Source: Flabesymbios commensalis (taxonomy: Eukaryota; Annelida; Polychaeta; Terebellida; Flabelligeridae). From it: a stretch of DNA of 64,000 bases. The notes below the pieces were generated by a model. The model made no database searches. It was not told the DNA's origin and worked only from the letters and a program-made list of their open reading frames with translations. The DNA lies in assembly GCA_964017125.1 (NCBI GenBank), contig OZ024915.1:19781185-19845184 (forward strand), in the 5' to 3' direction. Shown here in pieces: positions 21,415-34,149 of this stretch (position 1 is its first letter; every line of letters begins with the position of its first letter). The translations under genes were made by a program, and so were the position numbers.

Positions 21415-22379
21415 CTGAAACAAATTCCTTACCAAAATATATTTGTACCACGGTATTGTATAAGGTCTTGACTGGCCACACACAAAATGTTTACTCTGGA
21501 TATTCATAGAAGGATTTCTAGGAGGGTAAAGCCAAAATGGCAGAATTTCTCACAGAAAAAGCATAAGGAGTGATAATTAATGTTTATTTGTTCACAGATG
21601 TACTGATTAAAGGATCGGAAGTAGTTGTACAATATATAAAAAACGTAAAAAACAAAATGGCCGCCAAATGTTTCATTCATAGAACACATTTTTTGCACCT
21701 GTCTGTAGTCTACATGTCAAATTAAATTTCCTTAAATGGTTTGTATTCTTCGAGCCAATTAAAAAACAATTTGACTGCAGAAGAATCACTTTCCATTAAG
21801 TTTTCTGCTAATTATTTATGTTTCACATTATGTTTGCCTTTATTTGCAACTATTTGTAAAACCATTGGATGTGGCTTTCATAAGCTTATCTTCTGTTTTT
21901 GAGAGTCATTGCAAAATATACAGTTCATGTTTTGTGAATATTCGTCCGAGTTCATCATGGTCCTTCTACATTTATTTATTTGCCACCATCACAAAAACAA
22001 TTAAAACAAGAACTCCGAGGCCCGGCTTTAGTCTGTTTGAGTGCTCTAGACAAAAAATTGGCCCAATATTTTGTAAATATATTTGTATTGGTTTTTCTCA
22101 TGTGCCAGAATCCTAAATGTCCAGGATATAATTATTGAAAGAACCAAGGAGACAAGTATATCTTCAACGTGTAGGCCTATTCCTTCTACAACCATCACCG
22201 GTGCTGGCCAACATCTATGTTGTGCCGCATGTCATTTTCACTCCTGATAAGTCGGTGTACGCTTCTAAACGATGCACCTGGTACATAGTCGAGTTGCCAG
22301 TATGGTTGACATTGCAAAATCGGATATTGCAAGGTTTTTCGATAGATTTTTGCTCTTATGGTGTCTGAGAACTATTTCC
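21415..22379. other. No gene seen
   Basis: AT-rich DNA with one inverted copy of the recurrent CAAAATGGCCGCC motif near 21655. The open frames (for example 21844-22116) show no recognisable domain and no splice context. Confidence 0.4.
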
Positions 22380-23110
22380 ACTTAGTTGTCCTCTGAACGA
22401 CCTTGTGCAATTTTTTTATAAGACCGAAGGTCAATGTTTGGGGATAAAAGAGCTAAAAATGAGAAACAGTTAAAAAATATTTATACTCAACTCAATGAAA
22501 GCTCACATCAGAAAATAATCATGTTATGCAGTCTCGTGGATATAAATTAAAACACCAATGTCATGAAAAGGTTGACGAAGAGGTCAAAACGGTCATTTTA
22601 TGAGGTCAAAAACGTACAAAATTGAAAACTCTCAAGGATGTTGAAATTCTGCCTAAATAAAAGATCACATTATCATATTAACTTTATTATGCATAGAAGT
22701 AGACAATATTAAAAACACGAAGGTCACCAAAAGGTTAAATATCAAAAGTCAAAAGGGTTACAAATTGAAAATTGCTGAAGAACATTGAAATTCAGCTCAA
22801 ATAAAAGTTTGCATCATTGTCGAAACTTAATAGGAATTGCAGTGGGCTATATTTCAAACACCAAGGTCAGCACAAGGTTAAAATGGAAAGTCGAAAGGTC
22901 AAATTTTAGAGGGTAAAAGGGTGAAAATAGAAAGGTGCGTATAACATTCATATCCAATCAGGTCAAGTTAAATATGGTATCATCGTGTAAACAGTTCACG
23001 TATTGTCGGAGCTTATCTTCGAAGACCAACTATCAAAATATGTAGGTAATGTCAAAGGGGTCACGCAAAGATAAAACAAGGTGAACTAATTTCTCAAACG
23101 CAAATAAAAG
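22380..23110. repeat. Degenerate ~150-bp tandem repeat rich in AGGTCA
   Basis: About three diverged units, marked by AACACCAATGTCATGAAAAGG (about 22550), AACACGAAGGTCACCAAAAGG (about 22712) and AACACCAAGGTCAGCACAAGG (about 22856). Further blocks (TTGAAATTC...AAATAAAAG) also recur. The half-site AGGTCA appears repeatedly in the orientation opposite to the 1.7-2.8 kb repeat. Confidence 0.65.
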
Positions 23111-24079
23111 ACCAATACACATTTTGACAGTTTAATCTTACACAATAATTAGTGGGTCTTGTTAGGTCGACGCAAGTTTTCTCACCGCAAGACAATTTTG
23201 AAATTTCCACCCGGATACATCAAACAAATCATCACTATCTATAGATCATATTGTATATAAAGCCTCAGTCCTTACCCTGAAAACTGAGTTAAGCTAAGAT
23301 GTAGTTAATGACAATTCTAATTTGATAATAATAAAGGCTAAATTTAACTCCTGAGCGTACATGACATTCCATTTGTTGAGGAGAAATCTACTTTGACGTC
23401 TGCTTGTAAATATGTCAAATAGTAGATCATGGAGTTGGATCACTTCAGCCCTATGCCATTTGGTTGTTGCAGATTCCAGTAATCGGACACACATTCAGTT
23501 GACATTAAATTTTATTTGATTAGTACAAATATCATATTATCAGCTGTATCTCCTTCTTCGTAGTATTTGACAATTTGACAACGTCTTCACAATCAGTATA
23601 CATATGTACAATTAATTACATGTTGATGCGCATTTAATTCGCTGGTGGTTTTTAAAAGATTATCAAACGAAATATACCTGTTTTGTTTGATTTTATCTTC
23701 ATTTGTCTTTAACTGAGTGGCAGTTAATGATGACATTGACTCTCATAAAATATACTGTCAATAAAATTATAATAAATCTACAGTTTACCTTCATATTTAC
23801 CCAAATTATTACTTTAATAATGTACACCACACATGTTAAAGCAGTACAATTTAATGCATTCTTTGTTTTCCTTTAAATATCCAATAAGCGTATTGTTTCG
23901 TGTATAGTTTTCTTGTTTGAAAAGTGTCGCTGATATTAGATATCACATATAACCTTGTTAGCCCCAGTACTATGCCAGGTTGTCGTTTTCATTTATTTGA
24001 TATTGGAATTGTTAACACAATTTCTAGTTTTAAATGACGAAGAATATTTTGTATGAAAATAAATTTCAAACATATTTTC
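23111..24079. other. No gene seen
   Basis: AT-rich DNA. A minus-strand open frame at 23294-23494 has no recognisable domain; it might be LINE-C 3' sequence but I cannot show it. Confidence 0.35.
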
Positions 24080-24650
24080 GTCCCCCAAGTCTTCACATCT
24101 GTATAGCAAGATTGGGGTTACCATGCTATCAAAGCAATTTAATTTCGATTCGCAAGTTTAACTTTTTCTTCTTAAGACATAAAACATTGCTCTCTGTGCA
24201 CGAGTATTGATATCCGTAATACAGTCCATACTTGTTACACTACAACTAAAACAATACCGATATATACTTAATGTGCTGGAATATTTCTACTTTCTTATTT
24301 TTGTAGTAAGTATTGTCTTTATGTTTAAATTTACGTTTAGAAAATATCATAATTGTTGTTTTGTTTTAGTTAACAGTTAGATACCACTTTTCGCAAAAGA
24401 GATAAAAATTAATAAAGATGTTTGTAAATTTCCCGGTGAATCAACTAAAATTAGTGTTTCGTCGGCATAAAGTGAGACAGGTGGCTTGAGTACATTTTCA
24501 ATAATAAACATTTTCCTGCCTCCAGTGCACACTTCCGTTTGCACTAAGATAAGTTTCCAAAATCATCCACATGTATAGGAAAGAGCAGTGGTGACAAATT
24601 ATCACCCTGCCGTACAACAACACTGCTTAAAAAGTTATCAGACAAGTTTC
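24080..24650 (-). mobile_element. LINE-C, decayed reverse transcriptase fragment
   Basis: On the minus strand, broken pieces give VVRQGDNLSPLLFPIHVDDF, then VSLYADETLILVDSPGNLQ, and near the end MVTPILLYRCEDLG. These follow the order of LINE-B (YADDTVILADSPDKLQ ... LPILLYSSEVW), and the YADD box has become YADE. About 570 bp, both ends missing, many lesions: an old fragment of the same family as LINE-A and LINE-B. Confidence 0.7.
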
Positions 24651-26655
24651 TACCCAATACACAATATCAAATATTTTACATGTAATTCTTTTTTTCTTGT
24701 ACCAGAATCCTCAACACTTGGGCATATATGAGATGGCGTTATATGGAGGCTATGCAGTGTTTGAATTATTTTCTAAAATTATCGTATCGTATTGCAGGCT
24801 TTATAGACTTAAAACTGAATATACCGGTCTGCTTGTTCCAGAACCTACGTTACTTACGGTTACTTACGGTATACCTTTATCTGGTTTGTAAAATTCGTTA
24901 TCTATGTATCAGAACAAAAAAAATCATATAGTGATTTGAAAGTACATGTATGTTCACCATTCACGACATGCACTATGGAATTATATCACTGACTTCAGCT
25001 AATAGCTGCAATACTACAAGGGGATAAGTCTGCGGGGGCTATGATATGTTTATTGTTTACTCACCCGATATACACAATTACACAATCAGACATTCAAATT
25101 AAATAGCATTTTAAAACTATTGAAACCGGTCACAAGTGTAGTTGTGTGAAACTCTAGGTTTAAGACATATTAATTCCCGAAAAGAAAGTTATCACCGATT
25201 TTTAGTAAATAATTAGCAATTCATAATACATTAAATGATTCCTATGTACAGAGGAGGCATGTAATATTATTAATTATGTAATAAAATAGATAATGATGCT
25301 AAGATCATTATTAAATTAAGCACGGTATGTTTAAATAATTGACAGGCAATGTACAATATAGTAACATATAATATACAGACGATTAAAAGCTATGCAATGA
25401 AATAATAATAAAAAATGTTGATGCCAAATTATGCACAGAACAATTATTAGGCTAATTGTAAGTTACATACACAACGAAGGCTATCGTGTCACCATGGTGC
25501 AAATCTTTGTTACAAGCAATCTATCTATCCAGCTATGTTCTATAGATACCAGAAATGAGCGCTAGGGCGGATAACAATTTTTTATAGTCCTGGAAAATGT
25601 TTAAAACTGAAAAACAAAATTGCCGCCAAATTCACTATGAAAATGTACTATTATTCCATATATCCCGAGCCCCTATCGTCAGTAACACTTGTATATCTAC
25701 ATTTTCATAGTGGTAATCTATCCAAAAGCAATCCATTGTTTTTATTTAAAGCGATTTAATCATTTGCAGCTATTTTATTATTAGTTATTGCAAAAATAAC
25801 AAGCGATTATCAGAGAAAATCTAGCTTTTCTCTAGATTTCATCAAATATTCACACTGTTGTTACCATTATCATGTCTTAACCATGTTTTCATGGGCAGTA
25901 GTATATTTGATTATGCTTTTATTATGATTTCATGGATATTTTGTAGCATATTACATCATGTAATGCAAGTTTTACCATGATATTTATTATATTAAGAGCC
26001 ACCAGTCACCTATAATCAGTGATGTTGACATCTCAAATTAAATAGAAAAAAATGGCAAATAATAAACGCAAACAAATTAGAAAACTGTTTGGGCAATACG
26101 AGTCATATGTTGCTTTGACACGGACATCAATCGGTATGCGGCGCAAAAAACAGGATTTGGTGGTATGGTTTTTACCCACAGGAGGAATTGACATAAACGA
26201 ATGCATACAAAATAAATCGCCTTCAAAAGCCCTCTGAAGCACGATAGGCACCCGCTCTCTGTTGTGTATAGAATTCTAAGTTTCTGTTGATATTTTAGTG
26301 GCACGTGAGCAAATCTCCTTGATAGTACACGTGTGGCAGCTACAACATGTCAGTGATCGAAAGGTTTCCTTTCTTACACAGTCGTATTGGTGAAGTATTC
26401 ATATGAGTACAAATTTTATGAATATGTCAGAGATCTCAGAGATCCATAATTATATCGCTGTTGATGAACTCTTTATTTGAAGTGGTTATAAGCTTGTGTA
26501 GATACAGATTCGTCATACCTTCACTCGACTGAAGGGCGTGTGCTCATTTCTTCAAAGCATATTTATATATTACCCAAGAGTTCATACACCTCTACAGGTG
26601 AGTATGGTGGGTGAATTGATTGCATGATATTTACACGACAAAAGTGATTCCAAAG
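24651..26655. other. No gene seen
   Basis: AT-rich DNA with one inverted copy of the GCCGCCAAATT motif near 25620. A plus-strand open frame at 26052-26237 has no recognisable domain. Confidence 0.4.
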
Positions 26656-26658
26656 AGC

Positions 26659-26785
26659 TAGTCTGGGGGCCAGCATAGCCCCCCATGCACCCCCCTCAGG
26701 ATTCACCAAGACATATTTTTTATCATCTGTGGGACCCAGAGAGAAGATTTAGAGACGTTCCCAAGAAAAAAAGTGGCACTGAGTA
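26659..26785 (+). repeat. Left terminal inverted repeat of the 7.6-kb transposon
   Basis: Pairs with 34150-34278 inverted. The outer ~50 bp are strongly matched, the inner part more loosely (GTGGCACTGAG near 26781). Confidence 0.75.
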
Positions 26786-27514
26786 TGTTTTAAACATATT
26801 TAAAAGAACCGCGTCTAATTATAAAAAATACCGCTTTTGCAAACATATATTAACAATACGTTGTGACACAACTGTTCATTTTCACTCCAAAACTAATTAA
26901 AACTGTAAAAATTATGTTAAGTTTTTAACGAAACAAGGCGAAGCTTTATAGCATTAGCGCAATTAATATTTTTATTTTTCTAATACACCCTTTAGGTACC
27001 AGATGATCATTTAATAAATGATTTTAGTTTTTTTTCTGACCCAAACATTCTATTTAATTCATTAAAATTTTGTGTAACAGGTGCCAAAAAATATTTCGGG
27101 CTGTAGTGTTTGCTTACAGGACTAATAATTATATGCACCATTTAAATGCTAGTGTACTTTATACAGAAAGATTTAAATAAGGCTGTAATCGTATAAACAT
27201 GCATTTAGATACACGTGTATTACTTACAATGCAATTAATAAACAACATAAAAGTGGATGTTTGTTTTTCTTGTTAATATAAAACTGTAGTTATAACGGCA
27301 TCCTTTAAACGCTGGGATAATATTAAAACACTCAAAACACTTAAATAAAGATAATTTTTGGTAAAGTCTGCCCAATAAAGAAAAAAACAACACTGTTTTC
27401 AAAGATGTCTCGTACACTGCATGTAACGTCATTTAATGATCTCAAGTTTGTCAGTAATTTGCAAATGATAATTAATGAAGCAGTGATCACCTTAAATCAT
27501 TAACATCAACGTAT

Positions 27515-29030
27515 TTAAATCAAGTCATCAGAACTGTCATCACCGTCACTATCATACTGGAAAGAATCGTCACCACCGCCATCACCAATATCATCATCCT
27601 CATCACTACATATGCTACTATCTAATATATCTATTAGACTCTTAGGCAGAATATTGTCATTTTTACACCAGAGTGGTTCACCATTTTCCAGCCATCCATG
27701 ACCCTTCCAAGGATTAGGAACATACGGTTCAGGTGAACTAGCTACCTTCCAAATTATTGATTGGTAATTAGCTCTGGCAACATGCTCATTTAGACATGCC
27801 CGACTCGGCGGGAACCTAGCCAGATCAATTGTGTTTGCCTTGACAGTATCAATTGTGACATCACCATCACATTTTGACTTTAGCATGATATGCCGTACTT
27901 CATCAACACTAGAACATTTTGATTTTCCATATACTGCACAAATAAATTTATCACAATCATCAAGAAGCTCTTCCTCTACATCCCAGTCTTCACCTAGTTG
28001 ATTAAGAGTGTCACAGAATGATGGGGATTTTAATAACAACTGGAGGGGTTTAACCTTCCCAATACCTTTGAAAGAACTGACAGAGTCGCACCCTGTTAGT
28101 GCATGCAGACTTAGCATGGCACTGCATGTGTGTTGAGGATACTGTTTGGCAAGTTTTGTGATATTAATGAGGCGTTTTTTGTTACCATGGCCAGTGTCGA
28201 ATAAGATAGTTGTATCTATGCTTCGTGCATGATGAAGAAGAATACAGAATATATCACTATCTGGACTTCGTATTCTGCAGTAGCGATAACCCTGATTAGC
28301 AGCGTAATGACAATAAAGCACAACTCTGGGGTCAGTTTCTTCTTGACTTGATTTTAGTTCTTGGATGGTTTCAGACTCTGTGTCTGTTCTAGTTATACGG
28401 AAAGCTTCACCTTCTTTAATGAGTATGACCTTGCGGTTTTCTTTTACATATTCCAGCCAACATTTATGCATGAGCTGGACTAACTGTTTTTTGTTATCTT
28501 CATTTTGAAGGAATTGCTTCCAGTCATGTGGTTTTTCTGTCAGTAGTCCCTTTACAATGAGCTTGTTTGAACTGCCTCTCCTGTTTCGTTCCATGGCTTT
28601 AACTGAGGTTGAGGAATACATATCAGTGCTAATCAACACATCGCCAGTTTTAGTCACCATATCATATATCTTCTCTGTGATTTGTTTGGAGTTATCAGGG
28701 ACCTGCCTAACATTAGTAAAATAAAACATTACCATCCTCGATAGTTAGCATAGAGGCGATAGGTGCTGGTTCATCCGGTATGCCTTTCGTGAGGAAGGAA
28801 AAACTTTTTGATTTATCAGTTTTTGCAAGATATCCGTCTGCAGTTGCGATACAGTAAGGAACAGGAGTCAAACAATATGCCATCAACTCCTTCAGGTTCA
28901 AGTGGGCATCAGAAGGTTTCACTAATAGCTTAGCTACAATATTTCCCTGGTGTTTATATTCAACTAGCTTGTTATGTGATGTTTTTAGTTTGACATTCTT
29001 TTTTACATCTCCCATAGTCTTTAGATTCAT
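27515..29030 (-). CDS. PIN/XPG-like nuclease part of the transposon protein
   Basis: Two overlapping frames (29030-28713 and 28735-27515) that join in homologues. It begins KRMNLKTMGDVKKNVK. Next come VLISTDMYSSTSVKAMERN, a segment in the position of the first acidic/arch region, and RIRSPDSDIFCILLHHA (acidic SDxD motif). LHALTGCDSVSSFKGIGKVK follows, the helix-turn-helix of FEN1/XPG-type nucleases. The C-terminus has FPPSR...HVARANYQSIIWK, WKGHGWLENGEPLWC and a long Asp/Ser-rich tail. It probably cuts branched or flap DNA during transposition, by inference from the fold. A frame change near 28720-28735 is the only break seen in this part. Confidence 0.7.
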
Positions 29031-29035
29031 TCTCT

Positions 29036-30424
29036 TTATTGGTTCGAAAAATGTCTCCCCTTTCTCCAGTCTGTCATTCTCGAAGTTTTTCCTAGCTTTC
29101 GTTCCTCTGTTCTCAGCATTGAGAATATCTGTTTCGATATGAAGAGGAACAGCAGCACCGGAAGATATGTTGATTGATCAATATCAATGTCAAATGGATT
29201 AATAAAGTTGCAGAAAGCTTGCACTGTTTTGTCCACATACATCTGATTTCGCTTTATTTCAGCTTTTGACAGATCTCTATGAGCAGTGTTAGAATCTGGC
29301 ATCATATCTGCTATTTGAAATGTGGCCGCTAGATACTGAGATCGTTCATGTGTAGTTAGAACCCATCGTTGATATGCTGCATTATTGCGAGTTATTCCAG
29401 AGATACCTGCTCCACTAGCTCCTCCGTGAGACTTTGATTGCCTCATGAGCGTTTCTTCCATGGTTTTGTCTACATCGGTGCGACATGCCGGTAACATAGA
29501 TCTAGCCACACTGAAAGCTCCCTGATTCAATAACTGACGTGAACCTTGGTGGGTGTTATCAAGATTTGAGATCTGTGCTGAGAGCATTGTCAAATACCGA
29601 GCATAGTTCTGGCCGTCAAAGCTGAAAAACAAATTCGGCAATAGACGAATGCATTCTTCATACAACATAAAATCATTTCTTTTTACTGCTTCATGCAATT
29701 TAAGAGTGAGCCACACCTGGTCCATATATTGCAGCCAAAATTGACTAGTTTTACCATGTTTTCCATTTCGTACTTCATCTTTAAATACAGAATATTTATC
29801 AATATAGGCGAGAATATCTGCATCGTTTGAATTGCATTCAATTGTTGCCTTTGTGACTGAAATGGAAACGTCTTTTAATTTATCTTTTGACATAGCCCGA
29901 ATATTTTCAAAATGTTCTTTTTCTCCGTTATGTATCAGGAAGCGTCTCTCAAGAGCTTCCAGAACAATTTTATGACATACCATAGCACGACTGTAGTTTT
30001 TTCCACTCAAGACTCCGTATACTGTCCCTGAGCCTACTATGCCTGCTTCGAGCAATATGTCCGACAGTCCACTACCATCCATTTTTTTGCCTATAACGCG
30101 GAAGTATACACATGTTAAGTGAAATGTTCCAATTAGTATTATGTGTTTATTGTATCTATCTGGTTCATTCCATATCAGAGGGTATGCTTTCATGCACACA
30201 CCCATATCGAATGTTGTAATGATGTAATCTTGGCCAACTTCATGTGAGGCTTTTTCTGCCATATCCAGACATTCTGCCACTGTTTTGTTTTCTGTTATGG
30301 GATGGTGAATGACGGGATAATACCCAATAGTTGTCAGTCGTTTAGGTGGGTCCCCAGTCATTGAAATATAACCACACCACCCGGGCATATTGGAGATATG
30401 TTCTTGCAGGATGACCCACATCAT
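29036..30424 (-). CDS. DDE-like core region of the transposon protein
   Basis: 462 codons open. Motifs in order: YIITTFDMGVCMKAYPLIW (candidate first catalytic Asp), ILIGTFHLTCVYFRVIGKKM, GSGTVYGVLSGKNYSRAM, YARYLTMLSAQISNLDNTH, and VDKTMEETLMRQSKSHGGAS (candidate Glu), then RWVLTTHERSQY. I recall the same series in many uncharacterised proteins of corals, molluscs and echinoderms. The acidic spacing suggests an RNase H-fold transposase core, though I cannot prove which residues act. It runs without a gap into the nuclease part, separated by one stop at its 3' end. Confidence 0.65.
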   Translation of the reverse strand: MMWVILQEHISNMPGWCGYISMTGDPPKRLTTIGYYPVIHHPITENKTVAECLDMAEKASHEVGQDYIITTFDMGVCMKAYPLIWNEPDRYNKHIILIGTFHLTCVYFRVIGKKMDGSGLSDILLEAGIVGSGTVYGVLSGKNYSRAMVCHKIVLEALERRFLIHNGEKEHFENIRAMSKDKLKDVSISVTKATIECNSNDADILAYIDKYSVFKDEVRNGKHGKTSQFWLQYMDQVWLTLKLHEAVKRNDFMLYEECIRLLPNLFFSFDGQNYARYLTMLSAQISNLDNTHQGSRQLLNQGAFSVARSMLPACRTDVDKTMEETLMRQSKSHGGASGAGISGITRNNAAYQRWVLTTHERSQYLAATFQIADMMPDSNTAHRDLSKAEIKRNQMYVDKTVQAFCNFINPFDIDIDQSTYLPVLLFLFISKQIFSMLRTEERKLGKTSRMTDWRKGRHFSNQ

Positions 30425-30545
30425 GTTTCTCTGTGTTTGGGGCTTGTGGATTAATCATGTTTGGACTTTTACGAATTGTCATGTAGCAGTCAGGCAAAGT
30501 ATCATTCGGTAGTTTTTTCAAGGATCTATATTTTGTCTTTACAAT

Positions 30546-33263
30546 TTATATTGTTTGTTTGTTTGATGATTCTTCACTCTTTGTTTCTTGTAGCATTATT
30601 CCATGTGCTGTATGAACTGAACCAGAACCATACAAGTCATTAACAAGTTTATCGAAATTGTCGAACTCGGAATGGAAAAGTGATTTGCCTTGAGGCTTAC
30701 AAACTATACTCTTGGGAAGCAACGAGGTACTCGCCTGCACTGCGTTTGCAACTGCAGTCTCCAACTCAAGGCTAAAACTATAGCTTTCACAATGTCCGAA
30801 CCTGTTGATGAGTGTTATAAGTTCTTTACTACGAAACATATGACGAAGAGTTGTGCAAAGCGAAATGTGCTTTGGAAGAGACCAGTGGCCGTTTGTTGCT
30901 GCTCTACAAACATATTGGCCAATGGACAATGCAAGTCTGTTCACTCGAACACTTTCAGTATCTTTCCCAGAAATTATTATCTTTAAAAATCTTTCTAATT
31001 CTTCTGGTATGATGCCTTTGCTATTTTTCAAGTATTCAGCTGTTGGTGGCCATGACATTTTATCATACTTGCTAAAAGAATTTTTAATACACGTTCTTAG
31101 TGTAGCTGCCACAGAGGATACACTGTTATTTGAACCCAATTTATATGCCATTTGTATTGCTTCTGCTGTCTTTATGCTTTGGCTATAAATTAGCTGAGAT
31201 GTGTATTTTCCAGTATTCTCAAACGATACAAAGCAGATACGTTTTCCTAAATCGTGTTTTTCTAATTTTCTTTTCAATTTGTCGGCTCTATACTCAGGGT
31301 TTTCAAAATCTGTCGTTTGCAATGTATTTATATAATGTTCACACAAATCACTTAGTCTTACGATTTCTTCCTGTTTGATGACTTTAGTCTCAACAAGATT
31401 GCAAACTTCCCGAAATGCATTATTATGAGCGACTTCCAGTTGTAGCTGAATACTCCTCTGGTCTTCGTCTTTGCTTCTTCCAAGGCCACCTTCTCTGGTA
31501 TATGCTTTTCTACAGGTAGGATGGTAGTGAGCTTCCACAGAGAACAGATCTATGCCTCTAATTCTTGTCAAGAGCTTGTGGTCGTTTTTTCTGACTGCGT
31601 GTTCCACTATTGTTTCTCCACCACCCATATCAAATTGTGTAGTGTACTCTCCTACTTTTTTCTCCATATGCGGCCTTCCTTGTTACAAAATATACAGTCC
31701 TTGGCGAAGAGAATTTTATCAGAGCTTGTTCTTCTTGTTTTTAAGGTAGATGAAGTGGATGGCTCTTGTTCAGAATTACTTTTTAATCTGTCTTTATTTT
31801 TAGTGAATCGTTGATAGCACGACCTGTGATATCCGTGAAGGTCACTGAGTTTTTCTGGTATACATTTGCACTGTGCGTCCAATCGTTCATTTGAATCTAC
31901 AGGCTGACTTTGTCTGAGAGCACCTATTTCCTGTATGTATGATAGTCGTTGTAGTGGATCAGGAAGATTTTTCAATAATGTGAAATTTTGATTGGAATTA
32001 CCGATGTGGTGTACAATACATATTTGAGTTTCATTTGAGTGCTTTGGAAGAGACCAGTGGCCGTTTGTTGCTGCTCTACAAACATCTTGGCCAATGGACA
32101 ATGCAAGTCTGTTCACTCGAACACTTCAGTGTCTTTCCCAGAAATTATTATCTTTAAAAATCTTTCTAATTCTTCCGGTATGATGCCTTCGATATTTTTC
32201 AAGTATTCAGCTGTTGGTGGCCATGGCACTTTATCATACTTGCTAAAAGAATTTTTAATACACGTTCTTAGTGTAGCTGCCACAGAGGACATACTGTTAT
32301 TTGACCCCAATTTATATGCCATTTGTATTGCATCTGCTGTCTTTATGCTTTGGCTATAAATTAGCTGAGATGTGTATTTTCCAGTATTCTCAAACGATAC
32401 AAAGCAGATACGTTTTCTTAAATCGTGTTTTCCAATTTTCTTTTCAATTTGTCTGCTCTATACTCAGGATTTTCAAAATCTGTCGTTTGCAATGTATTTA
32501 TATAATGTTCACACAAATCAATTAGTCTCACGATTTCTTCCTGTTTGATGACTTTAGTCTTAACAAGATTGCAAACTTCCCGAAATGCATTATTATGAGC
32601 GACTTCCAGCTGTAGCTGAATACTCCTCTGGTCTTCGTCTTTGCTTCTTCCAAGGCCACCTTCTCTGGTATATGCTTTTCTACAGGTAGGATGGTAGTGA
32701 GCTTACACAGAGAACAGATCTACGCCTCTAATTCTTGTCAAGAGCTTGTGGTCGTTTTTTCTGACTGCGTGTTCCACTATTGTTTCTCCACCACCCATAT
32801 CAAATTGTGTAGTGTACTCTCCTACTTTTTTTCTCCATATGCGGCCTTCCTTGTTACAAAATATACAGTCCTTGGCGAAGATAATTTTATAAGAGCTTGT
32901 TCTTCTTGTTTTTAAGGTAGATGAAGTGGATGGCTCTTGTTCAGAATTACTTTTTAATCTGTCTTTATTTTTAGTGAATCGTTGATAGCACGACCTGTGA
33001 TATCCGTGAAGGTCACTGAGTTTTTCTGGTATACATTTGCACTGTGCGTCCAATCGTTCATTTGAATCTACAGGCTGACTTTGTCTGAGAGCACCTATTT
33101 CCTGTATGTATGATAGTCGTTGTAGTGGATCAGGAAGATTTTTCAATAATGTGAAATTTTGATTGGAATTACCGATGTGGTGTACAATACATATTTGAGT
33201 TTCATTTGTTTTCATTTCCATCTTCCTCTTTTTCCAGGGAGGTATATGTTCCGGAGAGTCCAT
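30546..33263 (-). pseudogene. Zinc-finger N-terminal region of the transposon protein, duplicated
   Basis: The start ATG at 33263 gives MDSPEHIPPWKKRK. Then come two Cys/His clusters: CKCIPEKLSDLHGYHRSC, and CIFCNKEG...EAHYHPTC. A helical region and WSLPKHISLCTTLRHMFRS follow. A 1171-bp internal duplication splits it. In the outer copy the frame runs through RIWRKKVGEYTTQFD but stops after GVDLFSV (32703). In the inner copy that position reads on (GIDLFSVEAHYHPTC) but one T fewer near 31660 shifts the frame. Neither copy is whole. The 373-codon frame 31667-30546 is the longest open part. Confidence 0.7.
30867..33208. repeat. 1171-bp tandem duplication inside the transposon gene
   Basis: 30867-32037 and 32038-33208 are direct copies with roughly 1-2% differences. 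They run from GTGCTTTGGAAGAGACCAG to GAGTTTCATTTG. The junction joins WSLPKH directly to NETQICIVHH, so the outer unit has no separate start. Confidence 0.9.
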
Positions 33264-34149
33264 TATTTATCTGAAATGATACAATAACTAGATGAGACTG
33301 TTTTTAGCGCCACATTATAGCCTTAAACTAGTGAAATTTGTTAAACTGTTGGTCAATATTCCATTCTTCTGTATTTCACCATCACCATCTAATTTAAAGA
33401 TATAGATGAAATAATACATTATTAGTACAATACACACTAATCTTACAATCTAATACTACAGCCATACACCATTGTACACACATAAAAATCAATGGTTATT
33501 TTAGCTGCCTAAGCTTCTGTAAACTAGTACACACCACCACCAGGTTTGATCTCTCCTGTCGTGCAAAGCCAAAAATATCTACTTATTTGTAAATTACTTG
33601 TAAATTAAGCAGATACCGACTTTTGACTTTGCACTGCAGTTTACTTAAGTGACTCTTTCCTGAATGTCGGTGAGGACACCAGAATCAACTTCGTATGACG
33701 TTTAGAAACAGATTTGCGCGTATATTCTTAATGTATACATTCTATAAAATTGTAAATTGTAGCAAATCCATTTATATTTGTTTCGTTTTCAGTGGGAAGT
33801 ATCCGACACATATTAATGTAAATGCTTTTAAGGCATTTATTGCCTCAGAAAAATGGATGTTGAGTCCAGAATAAAACTTGTATGACGTTTTGAAGCGTAT
33901 TTATGCTATTACCTCTATTCGAGTATGGCGGCCATTTTGAATTGCTGTTTTGAGGCATATGATTTCAAATTATAGCTTTATAATACATTTTTTTAGATTC
34001 ATCTAGTTTAAAATCATCATGATGTCAAAATATGTCCGGAAAAAATCATCCACTTCTTTACAATGCTCTTGTTAAATTTTATCCCCGGCTGATCAAATTT
34101 ATCGAAAAAATATTTACCAAACTTGCGTTTTTTTATAAGCGCTTAGAAA
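33264..34149. other. Upstream region inside the 7.6-kb transposon
   Basis: About 890 bp between the start codon and the right inverted end, probably holding promoter and 5' leader. No TATA box is clear. One GGCGGCCATTTTGAATT motif sits near 33928. Confidence 0.4.
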
